DNA of 64,000 nt from Hymenobacter translucens (GTDB lineage Bacteria > Bacteroidota > Bacteroidia > Cytophagales > Hymenobacteraceae). A program made the position numbers and the translations under genes. Every line of letters begins with the position of its first letter. The first letter of the stretch is position 1. Where the stretch lies: NCBI RefSeq assembly GCF_020685205.1, contig NZ_JAJERB010000004.1, forward strand, positions 1-64,000. Direction: 5' to 3'. Shown here one piece after another: positions 1 through 7,954 of this stretch. The notes under the pieces were generated by a model. That model saw only the letters and a list, made by a program, of their open reading frames with translations, did no database searches and was not told the DNA's origin.

Positions 1-84
1 AGACCTAAGACCTAAGACCTAAGACCTAAGACCTAAGACCTAAGACCTAAGACCTAAGACCTAAGACCTAAGACCTAAGACCTA
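1..84. repeat. Perfect 7-bp tandem array (AGACCTA x12)
   Basis: Twelve exact copies of AGACCTA run from the first base of the window, so the array may extend further left. The last three bases of the last copy (82-84) are the stop codon of the minus-strand barrel gene. Seven is not a multiple of three, so TAA (plus strand) and TAG (minus strand) occur in every reading frame within three units. A similar sequence (TTAGGTC, ACCCTAAG) recurs at 25.8-26.0 kb. Confidence 0.97.
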
Positions 85-984
85 CCTCACCGTAAAGTTG
101 CGGGAGATGTTGAAGCCGAAGTAGATGTCACCTTTGCTCCAGCGGCCGGTGGTCTGAGGAATAAAGTAGGGCTCAATCATTTCCTGGGCGTTGGCGAAGT
201 GCAGCTGAAACACGTGCCCCCCGGTTTCGATGTCGAAGCCCAGGGCCAGGGAATTGCGGTAGTTGTCGGCGGTGTGGCCCGGCAGGAGGTAGAAGTAGTC
301 GGCCGTGAGGGCCACGCGCTTGGTGAGCTTTTGCCGGGCCGCAAAGCCCAGGGCATACACGTCGTTTTCCTCCGGTCGGGTGCTGACCAGGTTGCGGTGA
401 ATAAGCGTGGGCGCCAGCTGCACCGATAGCGCCGGGCTGAACTTACGGGCAATCAGAGCCTGGTAGGTGTAGGTGAGGCGGTTGCCGAAGCTGCGCTCCT
501 GGTCGGGGTAGCGCAGCGTGTTCAGCGCCGAAGAGGCCAGCAGCGTTACCGTTACGGGCATGGCGCGCGGGCCGGTGCCCTGGCGTACGGCCTTGTACTT
601 GACAAACCCGTCGTAGGTCTTCTGGAACGAGCTGCGCCCGATGCCCACCGTTACGCGGTCCGTGATGCCGTACTCCAGCCCCAGGCGCAGCGCGGCCTGA
701 TCGAGCCCGAAGAAGTTGTAGGCCCCGCTGTTCAGGGCTCCGAACCGGTGCGAAATCAGAAAGATCATGGTGCCGCGGCCGGCCGTTTCCACCGACTGGG
801 CGTTGATAACCCGGGTGCCTTTGAAGGTGGCGAAGGTGTAGTCGGTGCGGGTGCTGTCGACGGTTTGCTTGTCCAGATCAGCCAGCAGGTCGTCCTGGGC
901 GTAGGCGGCGGAGCTGAAAAGCAGGCCAGCGGCTAGAAAAGCGGCCCGGAGCCACGAAGAAGCAGACTGGGGTAGAGGTAGCAT
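82..984 (-). CDS. DUF5777-family outer-membrane beta-barrel protein
   Basis: A 300-aa exported protein with an N-terminal signal peptide (hydrophobic core about residues 12-25, likely cut after AYA). The rest alternates polar and hydrophobic residues, rich in Gly, Tyr and Phe, as expected for an outer-membrane barrel. The recognisable DUF5777 part includes the stretches GTMIFLISHRFG and LEYGITDRVTVGIGRS. The ATG at 984 overlaps the TGA of the upstream yceI-like gene by one base (TGATG), which implies translational coupling; a GTG one codon earlier is the alternative start. It is the last gene of the cytochrome c - YceI - DUF5777 operon. The function is unknown; being an outer-membrane partner of the redox proteins is inference. 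Its stop codon lies in the AGACCTA array. Confidence 0.85.
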   Translation of the reverse strand: MLPLPQSASSWLRAAFLAAGLLFSSAAYAQDDLLADLDKQTVDSTRTDYTFATFKGTRVINAQSVETAGRGTMIFLISHRFGALNSGAYNFFGLDQAALRLGLEYGITDRVTVGIGRSSFQKTYDGFVKYKAVRQGTGPRAMPVTVTLLASSALNTLRYPDQERSFGNRLTYTYQALIARKFSPALSVQLAPTLIHRNLVSTRPEENDVYALGFAARQKLTKRVALTADYFYLLPGHTADNYRNSLALGFDIETGGHVFQLHFANAQEMIEPYFIPQTTGRWSKGDIYFGFNISRNFTVR

Positions 985-1553
985 CACGGAGCGGTGGTTT
1001 TAGCGGGAACGGGGCTGCACGACAGGTTCACAGTCACGTCGACCGTCTTGGCAATATTGTCGCGGACCAGGGCGGGAATCTCGATGTTGTAGTCGGCCGG
1101 GGCCACGCCGAATCTGGCCTGCACCAGCAGCTGGTTGTTTTTCAATTCCAGAGTGCCGGGCACTTTCACCCGGCGCTTTACGCCATGGATGGTCAGGTCG
1201 CCTTCCACCTGCACGCTCTGCGGACCGGCCGCCGTCAGCAGGGCGGGGCTGAAGTTGACGACCTTGCCGGCAAACGAGGCCCGGGGGTACTTTTCCGACT
1301 CCACGTAGTTCTCGTTGAAGTGCTCCTGCATCAGGCTGCGCTTGAACACGAAGCTTTTCATGGGCACCGTAAAGGCTACCTGCCCGGAGCTCAGGTCCAG
1401 CAGGGCCGCTACCTGGGTGTTCCGGGCCTCGATGTCCTCAACAGGCGTGGCTGAGAAAAACGTAATCAGGCCGCTGCGGGTGGAGTAGCGCGCCTGGGCC
1501 GAAGCCGGCACGACCAGCAGCAGCAGAGAGGCAAACAGGAAAAGCTGTTTCAT
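984..1553 (-). CDS. YceI family periplasmic protein
   Basis: A 189-aa protein with a signal peptide (MKQLFLFASLLLLVVPASA, cut near residue 19) and a single YceI lipocalin-like domain. YceI domains form a beta-barrel that binds long isoprenoid or lipid molecules in the periplasm. Family-like features are the early RSGLITFF segment, the central SEKYPRASFAG motif and the later EGDLTIHGVKRRV strand (L-T-I-H-G). The start was set at the Met that begins the signal peptide, not at an in-frame Met 12 codons upstream. It lies 46 bp after the cytochrome gene and overlaps the barrel gene by one base. A role in carrying a quinone-like ligand next to the cytochrome is plausible but inferred. Confidence 0.9.
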   Translation of the reverse strand: MKQLFLFASLLLLVVPASAQARYSTRSGLITFFSATPVEDIEARNTQVAALLDLSSGQVAFTVPMKSFVFKRSLMQEHFNENYVESEKYPRASFAGKVVNFSPALLTAAGPQSVQVEGDLTIHGVKRRVKVPGTLELKNNQLLVQARFGVAPADYNIEIPALVRDNIAKTVDVTVNLSCSPVPAKTTAP

Positions 1554-1599
1554 GAAGGAACGACGTGAGAACCGGACGCGGAAGGCCACCCGCAGCGGG

Positions 1600-1986
1600 C
1601 TAGTTATTCTGGGCGCCGTTGCGGGCCCAGGTCCGGATAATGGCCACGTCGCAGGCGTTGATGCGGGGCGCGCCTACCGGCATAGGGTTGAAGCCGTTGC
1701 GGTGGGCTACTGTGCCGGCCAGCGTGCCGCTTAGGGCGTTGCGCTGCAGGGAGGCAAAGGTTTCCAGGTCAATGTTGCCGCCCAGGGAGTTGCCGCGGGT
1801 GTGGCAGCGGTAGCAGTTGGCCTGCAGGATCGGCAGCACGTTGGCAGAAAACAGGACCGCGGTGGTGTCGCAGGGCCCAATATTCGGCTTGGGCGGAAAA
1901 AGGTCCTCCTCGTTGTCGTAGGAACAGCCCGAAAGGGCCGAAAGCACGCTAAAGAACAGAGCACTCAGAAGCAGTAGGTAACGCAT
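1600..1986 (-). CDS. Mono-heme cytochrome c lipoprotein
   Basis: A 128-aa protein that starts with a lipoprotein signal (hydrophobic residues 3-18, lipobox LSGC, lipidated Cys21) and carries one heme-attachment motif, CYRCH, at residues 58-62. Met102, in a FNPMP context, is a candidate distal heme ligand. It belongs to the small cytochrome c-like proteins of Bacteroidota and Planctomycetes and should be anchored on the periplasmic side of a membrane. It is the first gene of the operon with YceI and the DUF5777 barrel. No exact TAnnTTTG promoter is seen in the roughly 95 bp upstream. Electron transfer is expected from the family; its partners are not known. Confidence 0.85.
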   Translation of the reverse strand: MRYLLLLSALFFSVLSALSGCSYDNEEDLFPPKPNIGPCDTTAVLFSANVLPILQANCYRCHTRGNSLGGNIDLETFASLQRNALSGTLAGTVAHRNGFNPMPVGAPRINACDVAIIRTWARNGAQNN

Positions 1987-2130
1987 GGGGAAATGGGAGG
2001 GTAGGAACAGGAGGGCACCGCCGTAAACTAAATAAGAAAAGGCACTGAATTGTTAGAGCCGGACCGCAGCCCGGAGAAAAGCTACTGAATATTCCGCAGC
2101 CGGGGCGCAAGCTCCGGGCCAGGCTGCAGC

Positions 2131-2166
2131 AAAAAGGCCCGGCTGCAGCGCAGCCGGGCCTTTTTC
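2131..2166 (-). terminator. Intrinsic terminator after secDF
   Basis: AAAGGCCCGGCTG and CAGCCGGGCCTTT form a GC-rich hairpin with a very short loop and A/T runs on both sides. It lies 20 bp downstream of the secDF stop codon, and the flanking A run becomes the U-tract in the minus-strand transcript. Confidence 0.9.
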
Positions 2167-2185
2167 AAAGCGTGTAAGCCGAAGC

Positions 2186-5100
2186 TTATACCGTCGTGGT
2201 CGACAGTTTCGGCGCGTCGGTGCCGGTCAGGTCGGTCGAGGTAGTCGTGCCCCGCTCCCGGGCCTCCTTGCGGCCGTAGGTATCGAGGATGATAGGCGTG
2301 GCGATGAACAACGACGAGTAGGTGCCGAAGATGATACCCACGATCATCGTGAACGAGAACGAGCGCAGCGTCTCGCCGCCGAAGATGAACAGCACGACTA
2401 CTACCAGCAGTACCGTGGTGAACGTAATCATCGTGCGGGAGAAGGTGCTGTTCAGGGCCGGGTTTACCACCTGCGCAAACGTCAGGTTGGGGTTTTCCCG
2501 CAGGTATTCCCGGATCCGGTCGTAGATAACTACCGTGTCGTTCATCGAGAAGCCGATGATGGTGAGCACGGCGGCCACGAAGATCTGGTCCATCTCGTAG
2601 TTCAGGCCAAACAGGCGGGCGAAGGGGAAAGCGGCAATTACGAGCAGAGCGTCGTGGAACAGCGCGATTACGGCCGCCATCGAATACTGCCACTTCTCGA
2701 AGCGGAACAGCACGTACACGAAGATGCCCAGCAGAGTCAGGCCCAGGCTCAGCACCGAGGTGCGCTTGATGTCGTCGGCGATGGTAGCGCCTACTTTCGA
2801 GGTGCTCTGCACCACGGGTCGGTCGGCACCGTACTGCTGCAGGCCCTTGTCGAGGGCGGCGCGGACTTTCTGGTCGGCCGCTACGCTTTCATCGGCCGAG
2901 AGGTAGCTCGTGGTGATGCGCAGGCGGTTTTCGGCGCCAAACGTCTTCACCTCCGTGCCGGCGTTCTGGAAGTCATCGGCCAGGGCCTCGCGCACTTCGG
3001 AAGCTACTTCCGGCTTGGCGAAGTCAACCACAAAGCTGCGGCCGCCGCGGAAGTCGACGCCCAGGTTAGGGCCACCCTGCACGGCCATCAGCGCGAAGCC
3101 GGCCACGATAACCACGGCCGAGGCGATGTAGGCAATCTTGCGCTTGCCCACGATGTCGAAGTTTACATTCTTGAACAGGTTGCGGGAAAGGAACGTGCTG
3201 AACGTGATGTTCGACGTTTCCTTGCCGCGGGTCAGCCACTCGATGATGAGGCGCGATACGTACACGGCCGACAGGAACGAGGTCAGTACGCCGATGCCCA
3301 GGGTGATGGCGAAGTTCTGCACCGGACCCGTGCCGAAGAAGCCCAGGATCACGGCAATCAGCATCGTGGTCACGTTGGAGTCGAAGATGGCCGTAAAGGC
3401 GCGGGAGTAGCCCTTGTTGATGGCATCCTTTAAACTCAGACCGTGGTCGAGCTCTTCCCGGATCCGCTCAAAGATCAGTACGTTGGCATCTACCGAGGAG
3501 GCAATTACCAGGATCAGACCGGCAATACCGGGCAGGGTGAGGGCGGTGCCGAACTGGGCGAGCACGCCCATAATCAGGAACATGTTGAACAGCAGGGCCA
3601 GGTCGGCTACCAGACCGGCGCGGCCGTAGTAGATAGCCATGAACACCATGATGATGACCAGACCAGCCAGCGACGAGTAAAGGCCCTGGTTGATGGCCTC
3701 ACGGCCGAGCGAAGGACCTACGACGGCCTCTTCCACGATGCGGGTAGGGGCGGGCAGCTTGCCCGACTTCAGCTTGGTAGCAAGGTCCTGGGCTTCCTCG
3801 ATGTCGAAGCTGCCGGAGATGCTGGAGTTGCCGCCGGCAATTTCCGACTGCACCACGGGGGCCGACTGCACCAGGTCATCGAGTACAATGGCTACCTGGC
3901 GCTTGGGCGTCTCGGAAGCGGCAGCGGCGGTGATTTTCTCCCACTTGCGGGCACCAGCCGGGTTCATCTGCATCGATACCTCGGGGTGGCCGGTCTGGTC
4001 GTAGTCCTGGCGGGCGTCCGAAACGGCATCACCACCAAGCGGGGCCACCGCGTCCTTCGACTTGCGGATGGGGTAGAGCACGAGGAACTCCTTGCCGTCG
4101 ATTACATCGGGCTTGAAGGCCCACAGGAAGGTCAGGTTGGCGGGCAGCGAGGCGCGTACTTCGGGCAGGGCCAGCAGGTCGTTTACCTTGGCCGTGTCGC
4201 GCAGGTTGGCGGCAATGGTGCCGGGGCCGGTGGCGGTCAGGTACTTGAACAGGCCCTGGCCCTGGTTGGCCGCAGCGGCAGCCGTGTCCTGGGCAGGAGT
4301 CTTCTTTTTAGCCAGCTGGCTGGCCAGGGAGGTGCTGTCGCCTTGGGCAGCGGCGCTGTCGGTTGCGGCGGTAGTGGTAGCGGGCGTGGCCGAGGTTCCG
4401 TTGGCTTTCTCACGGGCTACGATCAGCTCGTTAGCGGCGCTCAGGTAGGGCGAGAACTCGGCGGGCTGCCATACTTCCCAGAACTCGAGCTTGGCCTGGC
4501 CCTGGAGCAGCTTGCGGATACGGTCGGGGTTGTCGACGCCGGGGAGCTCGATCTGGATGCGGCCGGTGCCCTTTACCCGCTGGATGTTGGGCTGGTTTAC
4601 GCCGAACTTGTCGACGCGGGTACGCAGGATGGTGAAGGCGCGCTCAATGGCTTCCTCTACTTCCTTGTTGATGGCGCCGATGATTTTCTCGTTCGACGAG
4701 TTGTAGTCGATGCCGCGGCTCTTGTTGGTGGTGTTGGCGAAGATGCGCGACAGCTTGTCGCCGGGCGCTACTTCCTGGTAAGCCTGGGCAAACAGGGCCG
4801 TGAAGGGCGTCGACGCGTTGGTCTGCTGCCGCTGCTGGGCCAACGCCAGCGCCTTGTTGAAGTTCGGGTCCTTGGAGTTGCCGGCCATAGCCCGCACAAT
4901 CTCCACCGGCGACACTTCCAGCGTCACGTGCATGCCGCCTTTCAGATCGAGGCCGAGGCCCAGCTCGCTCTGGCGAACATCCTTATAGGTGTAGTCGACG
5001 CCGAGCACGCTTACTACGGGGGCGCGCCACACCGAATCAAGGTAGTGCTGACGCTTAGCCTGGTCGATCTGACCGTTACGGGTGGCATAATCCGCCGCCT

Positions 5101-5200
5101 GCTTCTGCACTCGCCGCGACACCATCGTGAACGAGAGGAAGTAAATGCACAGCACCGATACCACGGCCGCTAGTGCGATAATAAGACCTTTATTACGCAT
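2186..5200 (-). CDS. secDF: Protein translocase subunit SecDF (fused SecD-SecF)
   Basis: A 1004-aa fusion of SecD and SecF, the membrane proteins that use the proton-motive force to pull proteins through SecYEG. Residues about 8-26 form the first transmembrane helix. The SecD signature LGLGLDLKGGMHV follows near residue 80, then a large periplasmic region containing an Ala/Thr/Gln-rich insert near residues 265-315. The SecD membrane core carries the VDANVLIFERIREEL motif. The SecF half starts with a helix near residue 690, has FRGGRSFVVDF, and ends with the core motif MNDTVVIYDRIREYL. Fusion of the two is usual in Bacteroidota, and the length is normal for the fused form. It has its own terminator, and a small membrane-protein gene lies 112 bp upstream on the same strand. 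Confidence 0.97.
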   Translation of the reverse strand: MRNKGLIIALAAVVSVLCIYFLSFTMVSRRVQKQAADYATRNGQIDQAKRQHYLDSVWRAPVVSVLGVDYTYKDVRQSELGLGLDLKGGMHVTLEVSPVEIVRAMAGNSKDPNFNKALALAQQRQQTNASTPFTALFAQAYQEVAPGDKLSRIFANTTNKSRGIDYNSSNEKIIGAINKEVEEAIERAFTILRTRVDKFGVNQPNIQRVKGTGRIQIELPGVDNPDRIRKLLQGQAKLEFWEVWQPAEFSPYLSAANELIVAREKANGTSATPATTTAATDSAAAQGDSTSLASQLAKKKTPAQDTAAAAANQGQGLFKYLTATGPGTIAANLRDTAKVNDLLALPEVRASLPANLTFLWAFKPDVIDGKEFLVLYPIRKSKDAVAPLGGDAVSDARQDYDQTGHPEVSMQMNPAGARKWEKITAAAASETPKRQVAIVLDDLVQSAPVVQSEIAGGNSSISGSFDIEEAQDLATKLKSGKLPAPTRIVEEAVVGPSLGREAINQGLYSSLAGLVIIMVFMAIYYGRAGLVADLALLFNMFLIMGVLAQFGTALTLPGIAGLILVIASSVDANVLIFERIREELDHGLSLKDAINKGYSRAFTAIFDSNVTTMLIAVILGFFGTGPVQNFAITLGIGVLTSFLSAVYVSRLIIEWLTRGKETSNITFSTFLSRNLFKNVNFDIVGKRKIAYIASAVVIVAGFALMAVQGGPNLGVDFRGGRSFVVDFAKPEVASEVREALADDFQNAGTEVKTFGAENRLRITTSYLSADESVAADQKVRAALDKGLQQYGADRPVVQSTSKVGATIADDIKRTSVLSLGLTLLGIFVYVLFRFEKWQYSMAAVIALFHDALLVIAAFPFARLFGLNYEMDQIFVAAVLTIIGFSMNDTVVIYDRIREYLRENPNLTFAQVVNPALNSTFSRTMITFTTVLLVVVVLFIFGGETLRSFSFTMIVGIIFGTYSSLFIATPIILDTYGRKEARERGTTTSTDLTGTDAPKLSTTTV

Positions 5201-5312
5201 TGAAAAAATGAAATGAGGTACTCTGAAAAATGCAGGGAAAGGGGCTGAGCAAGGTCAGCCGCGGGGTGCGCCGGGGGCGCGAAGCCAGGAAAAGGCGCGG
5301 GGTGCCCCGCCG

Positions 5313-5684
5313 TTACGGAGCGTGGGGCGAAAGAGCGGCTATCAGGAGCCGGGTCCGGAACAGGTTGGGCAGGGCGCACGGCCGGGCCCGGGCAACGGAA
5401 AAAGCCAGCACCCGGCGGGGCAGCAGTCCGGCCAGAAAATCAGTTTCGGGCAGCCAGGCCTGGGCGGCCGGTGCCACCCACAGCGCCAGGGAAGCCGTGG
5501 CCTCCAGCATCACCTTCTGCTTTACCACGGCCACCTTGGGGGCCTGGCCCACCCGCGTCACCTTGCCCGAAGGCAGGCGGAGCGTAGCCACGGCCTGGTG
5601 GTTCAACGACAGCACGAACAGCAGGGTAGCCGTCAGCAGTGTGAAGCGCAAGCGAGGCAAAAACGTGGTCAGGGAAAGCAACAT
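5313..5684 (-). CDS. Small secreted or membrane-anchored protein, unknown function
   Basis: A 123-aa protein with a hydrophobic N-terminal segment (about residues 10-25) that could be a signal peptide or anchor, followed by a basic region and a second hydrophobic stretch around residues 60-75. No family is recognised. The start ATG at 5684 is favoured over one 48 bases upstream because a near-perfect promoter (TTTTG, 20 nt, TATATTTG) lies at 5702-5734 and would place transcription start between the two. That promoter is the main evidence that the gene is real, since overlapping frames on both strands here are also open. It lies between udk and secDF. Confidence 0.62.
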   Translation of the reverse strand: MLLSLTTFLPRLRFTLLTATLLFVLSLNHQAVATLRLPSGKVTRVGQAPKVAVVKQKVMLEATASLALWVAPAAQAWLPETDFLAGLLPRRVLAFSVARARPCALPNLFRTRLLIAALSPHAP

Positions 5685-5701
5685 TCTCAGAGCAATGGCT
5701 A

Positions 5702-5734
5702 CAAATATAGCCAAATTGGCTGCCCAACGCAAAA
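5702..5734 (-). promoter_or_regulatory. Bacteroidota-type promoter (TTTTG-N20-TAnnTTTG)
   Basis: On the minus strand a TTTTG box (complement of 5730-5734) is followed after 20 nt by TATATTTG (complement of 5702-5709). This fits the -33/-7 consensus of the primary sigma factor of Bacteroidota. Predicted transcription starts a few bases before the ATG at 5684. Confidence 0.8.
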
Positions 5735-5772
5735 CCGTCGGCGCGGCAATTGCTGGGCGGCCGCAGGTGCCC

Positions 5773-5816
5773 GTAAGAAAGAACGCCCGGCTGCGGGGCC
5801 GGGCGTTCTTTCTTAC
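5773..5816. terminator. Perfect 19-bp stem terminator after udk
   Basis: Nineteen bases (5773-5791) pair exactly with 5798-5816 across a six-base loop. The base of the stem is A/T-rich and the top is CGCCCGGC/GCCGGGCG, so it resembles a bidirectional intrinsic terminator. It lies 29 bp past the udk stop codon and separates udk from the next promoter. Confidence 0.92.
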
Positions 5817-5844
5817 TATATAAGGAGTGGTAAGCGTGCCTGAA

Positions 5845-6480
5845 CTAGCCGGCCTGGTTGCCGGTAAGGACTTTGCTGCGCAGAAAGGTGGTCAGCACGT
5901 CCAGGCCCTTGTCGAAGTGGTGGTTGTTGGGAATGATGATGTCGGCGTCGTGCTTGAAGGGCTTAATGTACTTCTCGTAGGTGGGGGCCACGTGGTTGGT
6001 GTAGCGGTACAGTACGTCTTCCATGTCATAGCCCCGCTCGTCCCGGTCGCGCACGATGCGGCGCATCACTTTCACGTGCTCCTGGGCATCGATGTATACT
6101 TTCAGGTCGAGCAGCCGGGCCACTTCCTCGAAGTAAAACACGAAGATGCCTTCCACCACCACGATGGGTGCGGGACGGAACACGAGGTCCTTGGGCTCCA
6201 CGTTGGGGTTGTTGAAGGTGTACTCCTTGCGGCGCACCTCTAGGCCTTTGCTGATTTGCAGCACGTCGGCGGCGTAGGCAGCCGAGTCGATGGAAGCGGG
6301 CAGGTCGAAATTGGTGACGCCGTTGTGGTCCACCTGCTGGGTTTCGCGCGGGTGGTAGTAGTTGTCCTGGGAAATCAGACAAATCTGCTCCTCGGGGAAA
6401 GAAGCCAGCAGGCGGCGCAGGAAGGTAGTCTTGCCGGAGGCGCTGCCGCCCGTGATACCGACGATGAAAGGATGTTGCAT
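5845..6480 (-). CDS. udk: Uridine kinase
   Basis: A 211-aa cytosolic enzyme of the pyrimidine salvage pathway that phosphorylates uridine and cytidine with ATP or GTP. The P-loop GITGGSASGKT is at residues 8-18. It is followed by SQDNYY, the FDLPASID substrate-binding segment near residue 58, the RRKEYTF motif, and VVVEGIFVFY, the second Walker-type strand. IDAQEHVKVMRRIVRDRDERG gives the basic lid region. Length and motif order match bacterial Udk. A TAAATTTG -7 box lies on the minus strand at 6518-6525, giving a short leader, and a strong hairpin terminator follows the gene. Confidence 0.96.
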   Translation of the reverse strand: MQHPFIVGITGGSASGKTTFLRRLLASFPEEQICLISQDNYYHPRETQQVDHNGVTNFDLPASIDSAAYAADVLQISKGLEVRRKEYTFNNPNVEPKDLVFRPAPIVVVEGIFVFYFEEVARLLDLKVYIDAQEHVKVMRRIVRDRDERGYDMEDVLYRYTNHVAPTYEKYIKPFKHDADIIIPNNHHFDKGLDVLTTFLRSKVLTGNQAG

Positions 6481-6517
6481 GGAGTAGAATCTGGCCCGTA
6501 CCGGCAGGGCAATCGTG

Positions 6518-6525
6518 CAAATTTA
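6518..6525 (-). promoter_or_regulatory. udk -7 box (TAAATTTG)
   Basis: An exact match to TAnnTTTG on the minus strand, 38 bases upstream of the udk start codon. No clear TTG box is seen at the expected distance. Confidence 0.6.
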
Positions 6526-6599
6526 GAAAAATAGCCGGTGCGGCAGGCAGTAAAACTCCCGGGTCCGGGGCCCGGACCGGAATTTTCGGCAGCCGGTGC

Positions 6600-7190
6600 C
6601 TACGAGCCCGGTGCCGCCTGTCGGAGAAAGGCCACCAGCCCGGCCACGGCGCGGGCCCGGTGGCTGAGCGTGTTCTTCTGAGCCAGGGACATTTCCGCAA
6701 ACGTGACGTCGTGCCCGGCCGGCTGGAAGATAGGATCGTAGCCGAAGCCTTCGGCGCCGTGGGCAGTTTCCGTGATGCGGCCGTCAACGGCGCCTTCGAA
6801 CTCGTGCTGCTGCCCGTCGGGCAGAATAAGGGCTACCACGGTCCGGAACCGGGCGCGGCGGTTGCCCTGGCCCTGCAGCTCGGTCAGGATGCGGGTCATG
6901 TTGTCGGCGGCGCTGCGCTGGGGGCCGGCGTAGCGGGCCGAATACACACCCGGCGCCCCGTTCAGCGCTTCCACTTCGAGGCCGGTGTCGTCGGCAAAGC
7001 AGGCGGTGTGGTAGTGCTCCCACACGTATTCGGCCTTCTGCCGGGCGTTGCCCTCCAGGGTGTCCCGGGTTTCGGGCAGCTCCTCGGTGCAGCCGATGTC
7101 GCGCAAACTCAGCAGCTCGATGCCGGCGGGCAGCAGGGCCCTTACCTCGGTCAGCTTGTGGTCATTGTTGGTAGCAAAGCAAAGGCGCAT
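6600..7190 (-). CDS. rdgB: dITP/XTP pyrophosphatase (RdgB/HAM1 family)
   Basis: A 196-aa cytosolic house-cleaning enzyme that hydrolyses dITP, ITP and XTP to monophosphates so that deaminated purines are not built into DNA or RNA. Family motifs in order are the N-terminal FATNNDHKLTE, FADDTGLEVEALNGAPGVYSAR in the middle, GFGYDPIF for base recognition, and SHRARA near the C-terminus. The start ATG at 7190 begins directly with the conserved MRLCFATNN; the open frame further upstream has no family similarity. A TACCTTTG box lies at 7276-7283, giving a leader of about 80 nt. Confidence 0.95.
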   Translation of the reverse strand: MRLCFATNNDHKLTEVRALLPAGIELLSLRDIGCTEELPETRDTLEGNARQKAEYVWEHYHTACFADDTGLEVEALNGAPGVYSARYAGPQRSAADNMTRILTELQGQGNRRARFRTVVALILPDGQQHEFEGAVDGRITETAHGAEGFGYDPIFQPAGHDVTFAEMSLAQKNTLSHRARAVAGLVAFLRQAAPGS

Positions 7191-7275
7191 GGATGGTAAA
7201 GTTAGGAGGTAGTAGACGAGTGAAAAGGCGGGCCTGGTCTTGCCCCTGCCAGGGCACGCAGGCCGGAAACCGGGG

Positions 7276-7283
7276 CAAAGGTA
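7276..7283 (-). promoter_or_regulatory. rdgB -7 box (TACCTTTG)
   Basis: An exact TAnnTTTG match on the minus strand, between the upstream terminator (7290-7317) and rdgB. The first-transcribed leader would be about 80 nt. Confidence 0.55.
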
Positions 7284-7289
7284 ACGGCA

Positions 7290-7317
7290 CAAAAAAACCG
7301 GCGCTGCCCGCCGGTCT
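7290..7317 (-). terminator. Intrinsic terminator after the FN3-like gene
   Basis: ACCGGCG and CGCCGGT (7297-7303 and 7309-7315) form a 7-bp stem with a five-base loop. In the minus-strand transcript it is followed by seven U residues. Confidence 0.85.
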
Positions 7318-7347
7318 GCTTCAATTAAGCTTATAAAACGGTTCCCG

Positions 7348-7752
7348 CTACCGGAACATCGATTTGATGCTGCCCCAGGAGCGCTGCACGGCGCTGGGCG
7401 TCTGGGAGAGAACCGTGGTGTAGCTCTGGTCGCCGGTGGAGGTCCGCACCAGCAGGCGGTAGGTGAATGGCCCGCCTCCGGCGCCGGGCGTGCCGCGGTA
7501 CACATTCGCGTCCACGTACTGGTAGCGGCGCTGCCCGTTGGGCGAAATGGCGGAAAGCCGGGAGTACGTTGATTCGCTGCTGGCTTTGCGGTAGATTTCA
7601 AAACCCTGCACGCCGGCTTCATTGGCCAGCTCCCACTCCACGCGCACGTTGGTGCCGTCGTAAGATGTCTGGAAGAATGTGACGGTGGCCGCCAGGGCCA
7701 GGGTGGTGCACAGTCCGAGCAGGAGCAACAGGAGCGTAGCTTTTCGGGTCAT
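7348..7752 (-). CDS. Secreted fibronectin type III-like protein
   Basis: A 134-aa protein with a clear signal peptide (MTRKATLLLLLLGLCTTLALA). The mature part looks like one fibronectin type III-like beta-sandwich: VRVEWELANEAGVQGFEIYRK near residues 36-56 and YRLLVRTSTGD near 98-108 are the typical strands. Such domains occur in many exported Bacteroidota proteins, but this one has no catalytic domain and no T9SS tail. It is a single-gene unit with its own promoter (TATTTTTG at 7802-7809) and terminator, next to the divergent ribosomal protein gene. The function is unknown. Confidence 0.8.
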   Translation of the reverse strand: MTRKATLLLLLLGLCTTLALAATVTFFQTSYDGTNVRVEWELANEAGVQGFEIYRKASSESTYSRLSAISPNGQRRYQYVDANVYRGTPGAGGGPFTYRLLVRTSTGDQSYTTVLSQTPSAVQRSWGSIKSMFR

Positions 7753-7801
7753 GTGGCGGTGAAAAAAGGCACTTTAGGGTGGGGAGGGCCTAGTCAGGTA
7801 T

Positions 7802-7809
7802 CAAAAATA
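7802..7809 (-). promoter_or_regulatory. -7 box for the FN3-like gene (TATTTTTG)
   Basis: An exact TAnnTTTG match on the minus strand, about 50 bases before the start codon. It lies back to back with the rpmE2 promoter on the other strand. Confidence 0.6.
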
Positions 7810-7867
7810 ACGAAATTCCGATAAGATGTTCTTTCTAGCAGAGAAATATACAAAACTAGGGGCCGGG

Positions 7868-7899
7868 TTTTTGAAATTCCGGCGTAACGTGTACTTTTG
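7868..7899 (+). promoter_or_regulatory. rpmE2 promoter (TTTTTG-N18-TACTTTTG)
   Basis: A TTTTTG box at 7868-7873 is followed after 18 nt by TACTTTTG at 7892-7899, matching both halves of the Bacteroidota consensus. Transcription would start about 50 nt before the rpmE2 ATG. Confidence 0.85.
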
Positions 7900-7954
7900 C
7901 AGTCCCTTCCGCAAAACCGGCAGGAAACGAAGGTATTAACCGGCAGCCCCGACC

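Noticed and set aside
1-84. CRISPR array
   Set aside because: The units (7-8 bp) are directly adjacent with no spacers, and no cas genes are present.
5230-5843. Plus-strand coding frames of 170-200 residues over the region between secDF and udk
   Set aside because: They are Gln/Gly/Arg-rich without structure, run through the 19-bp terminator, and conflict with the minus-strand gene that has a good promoter.
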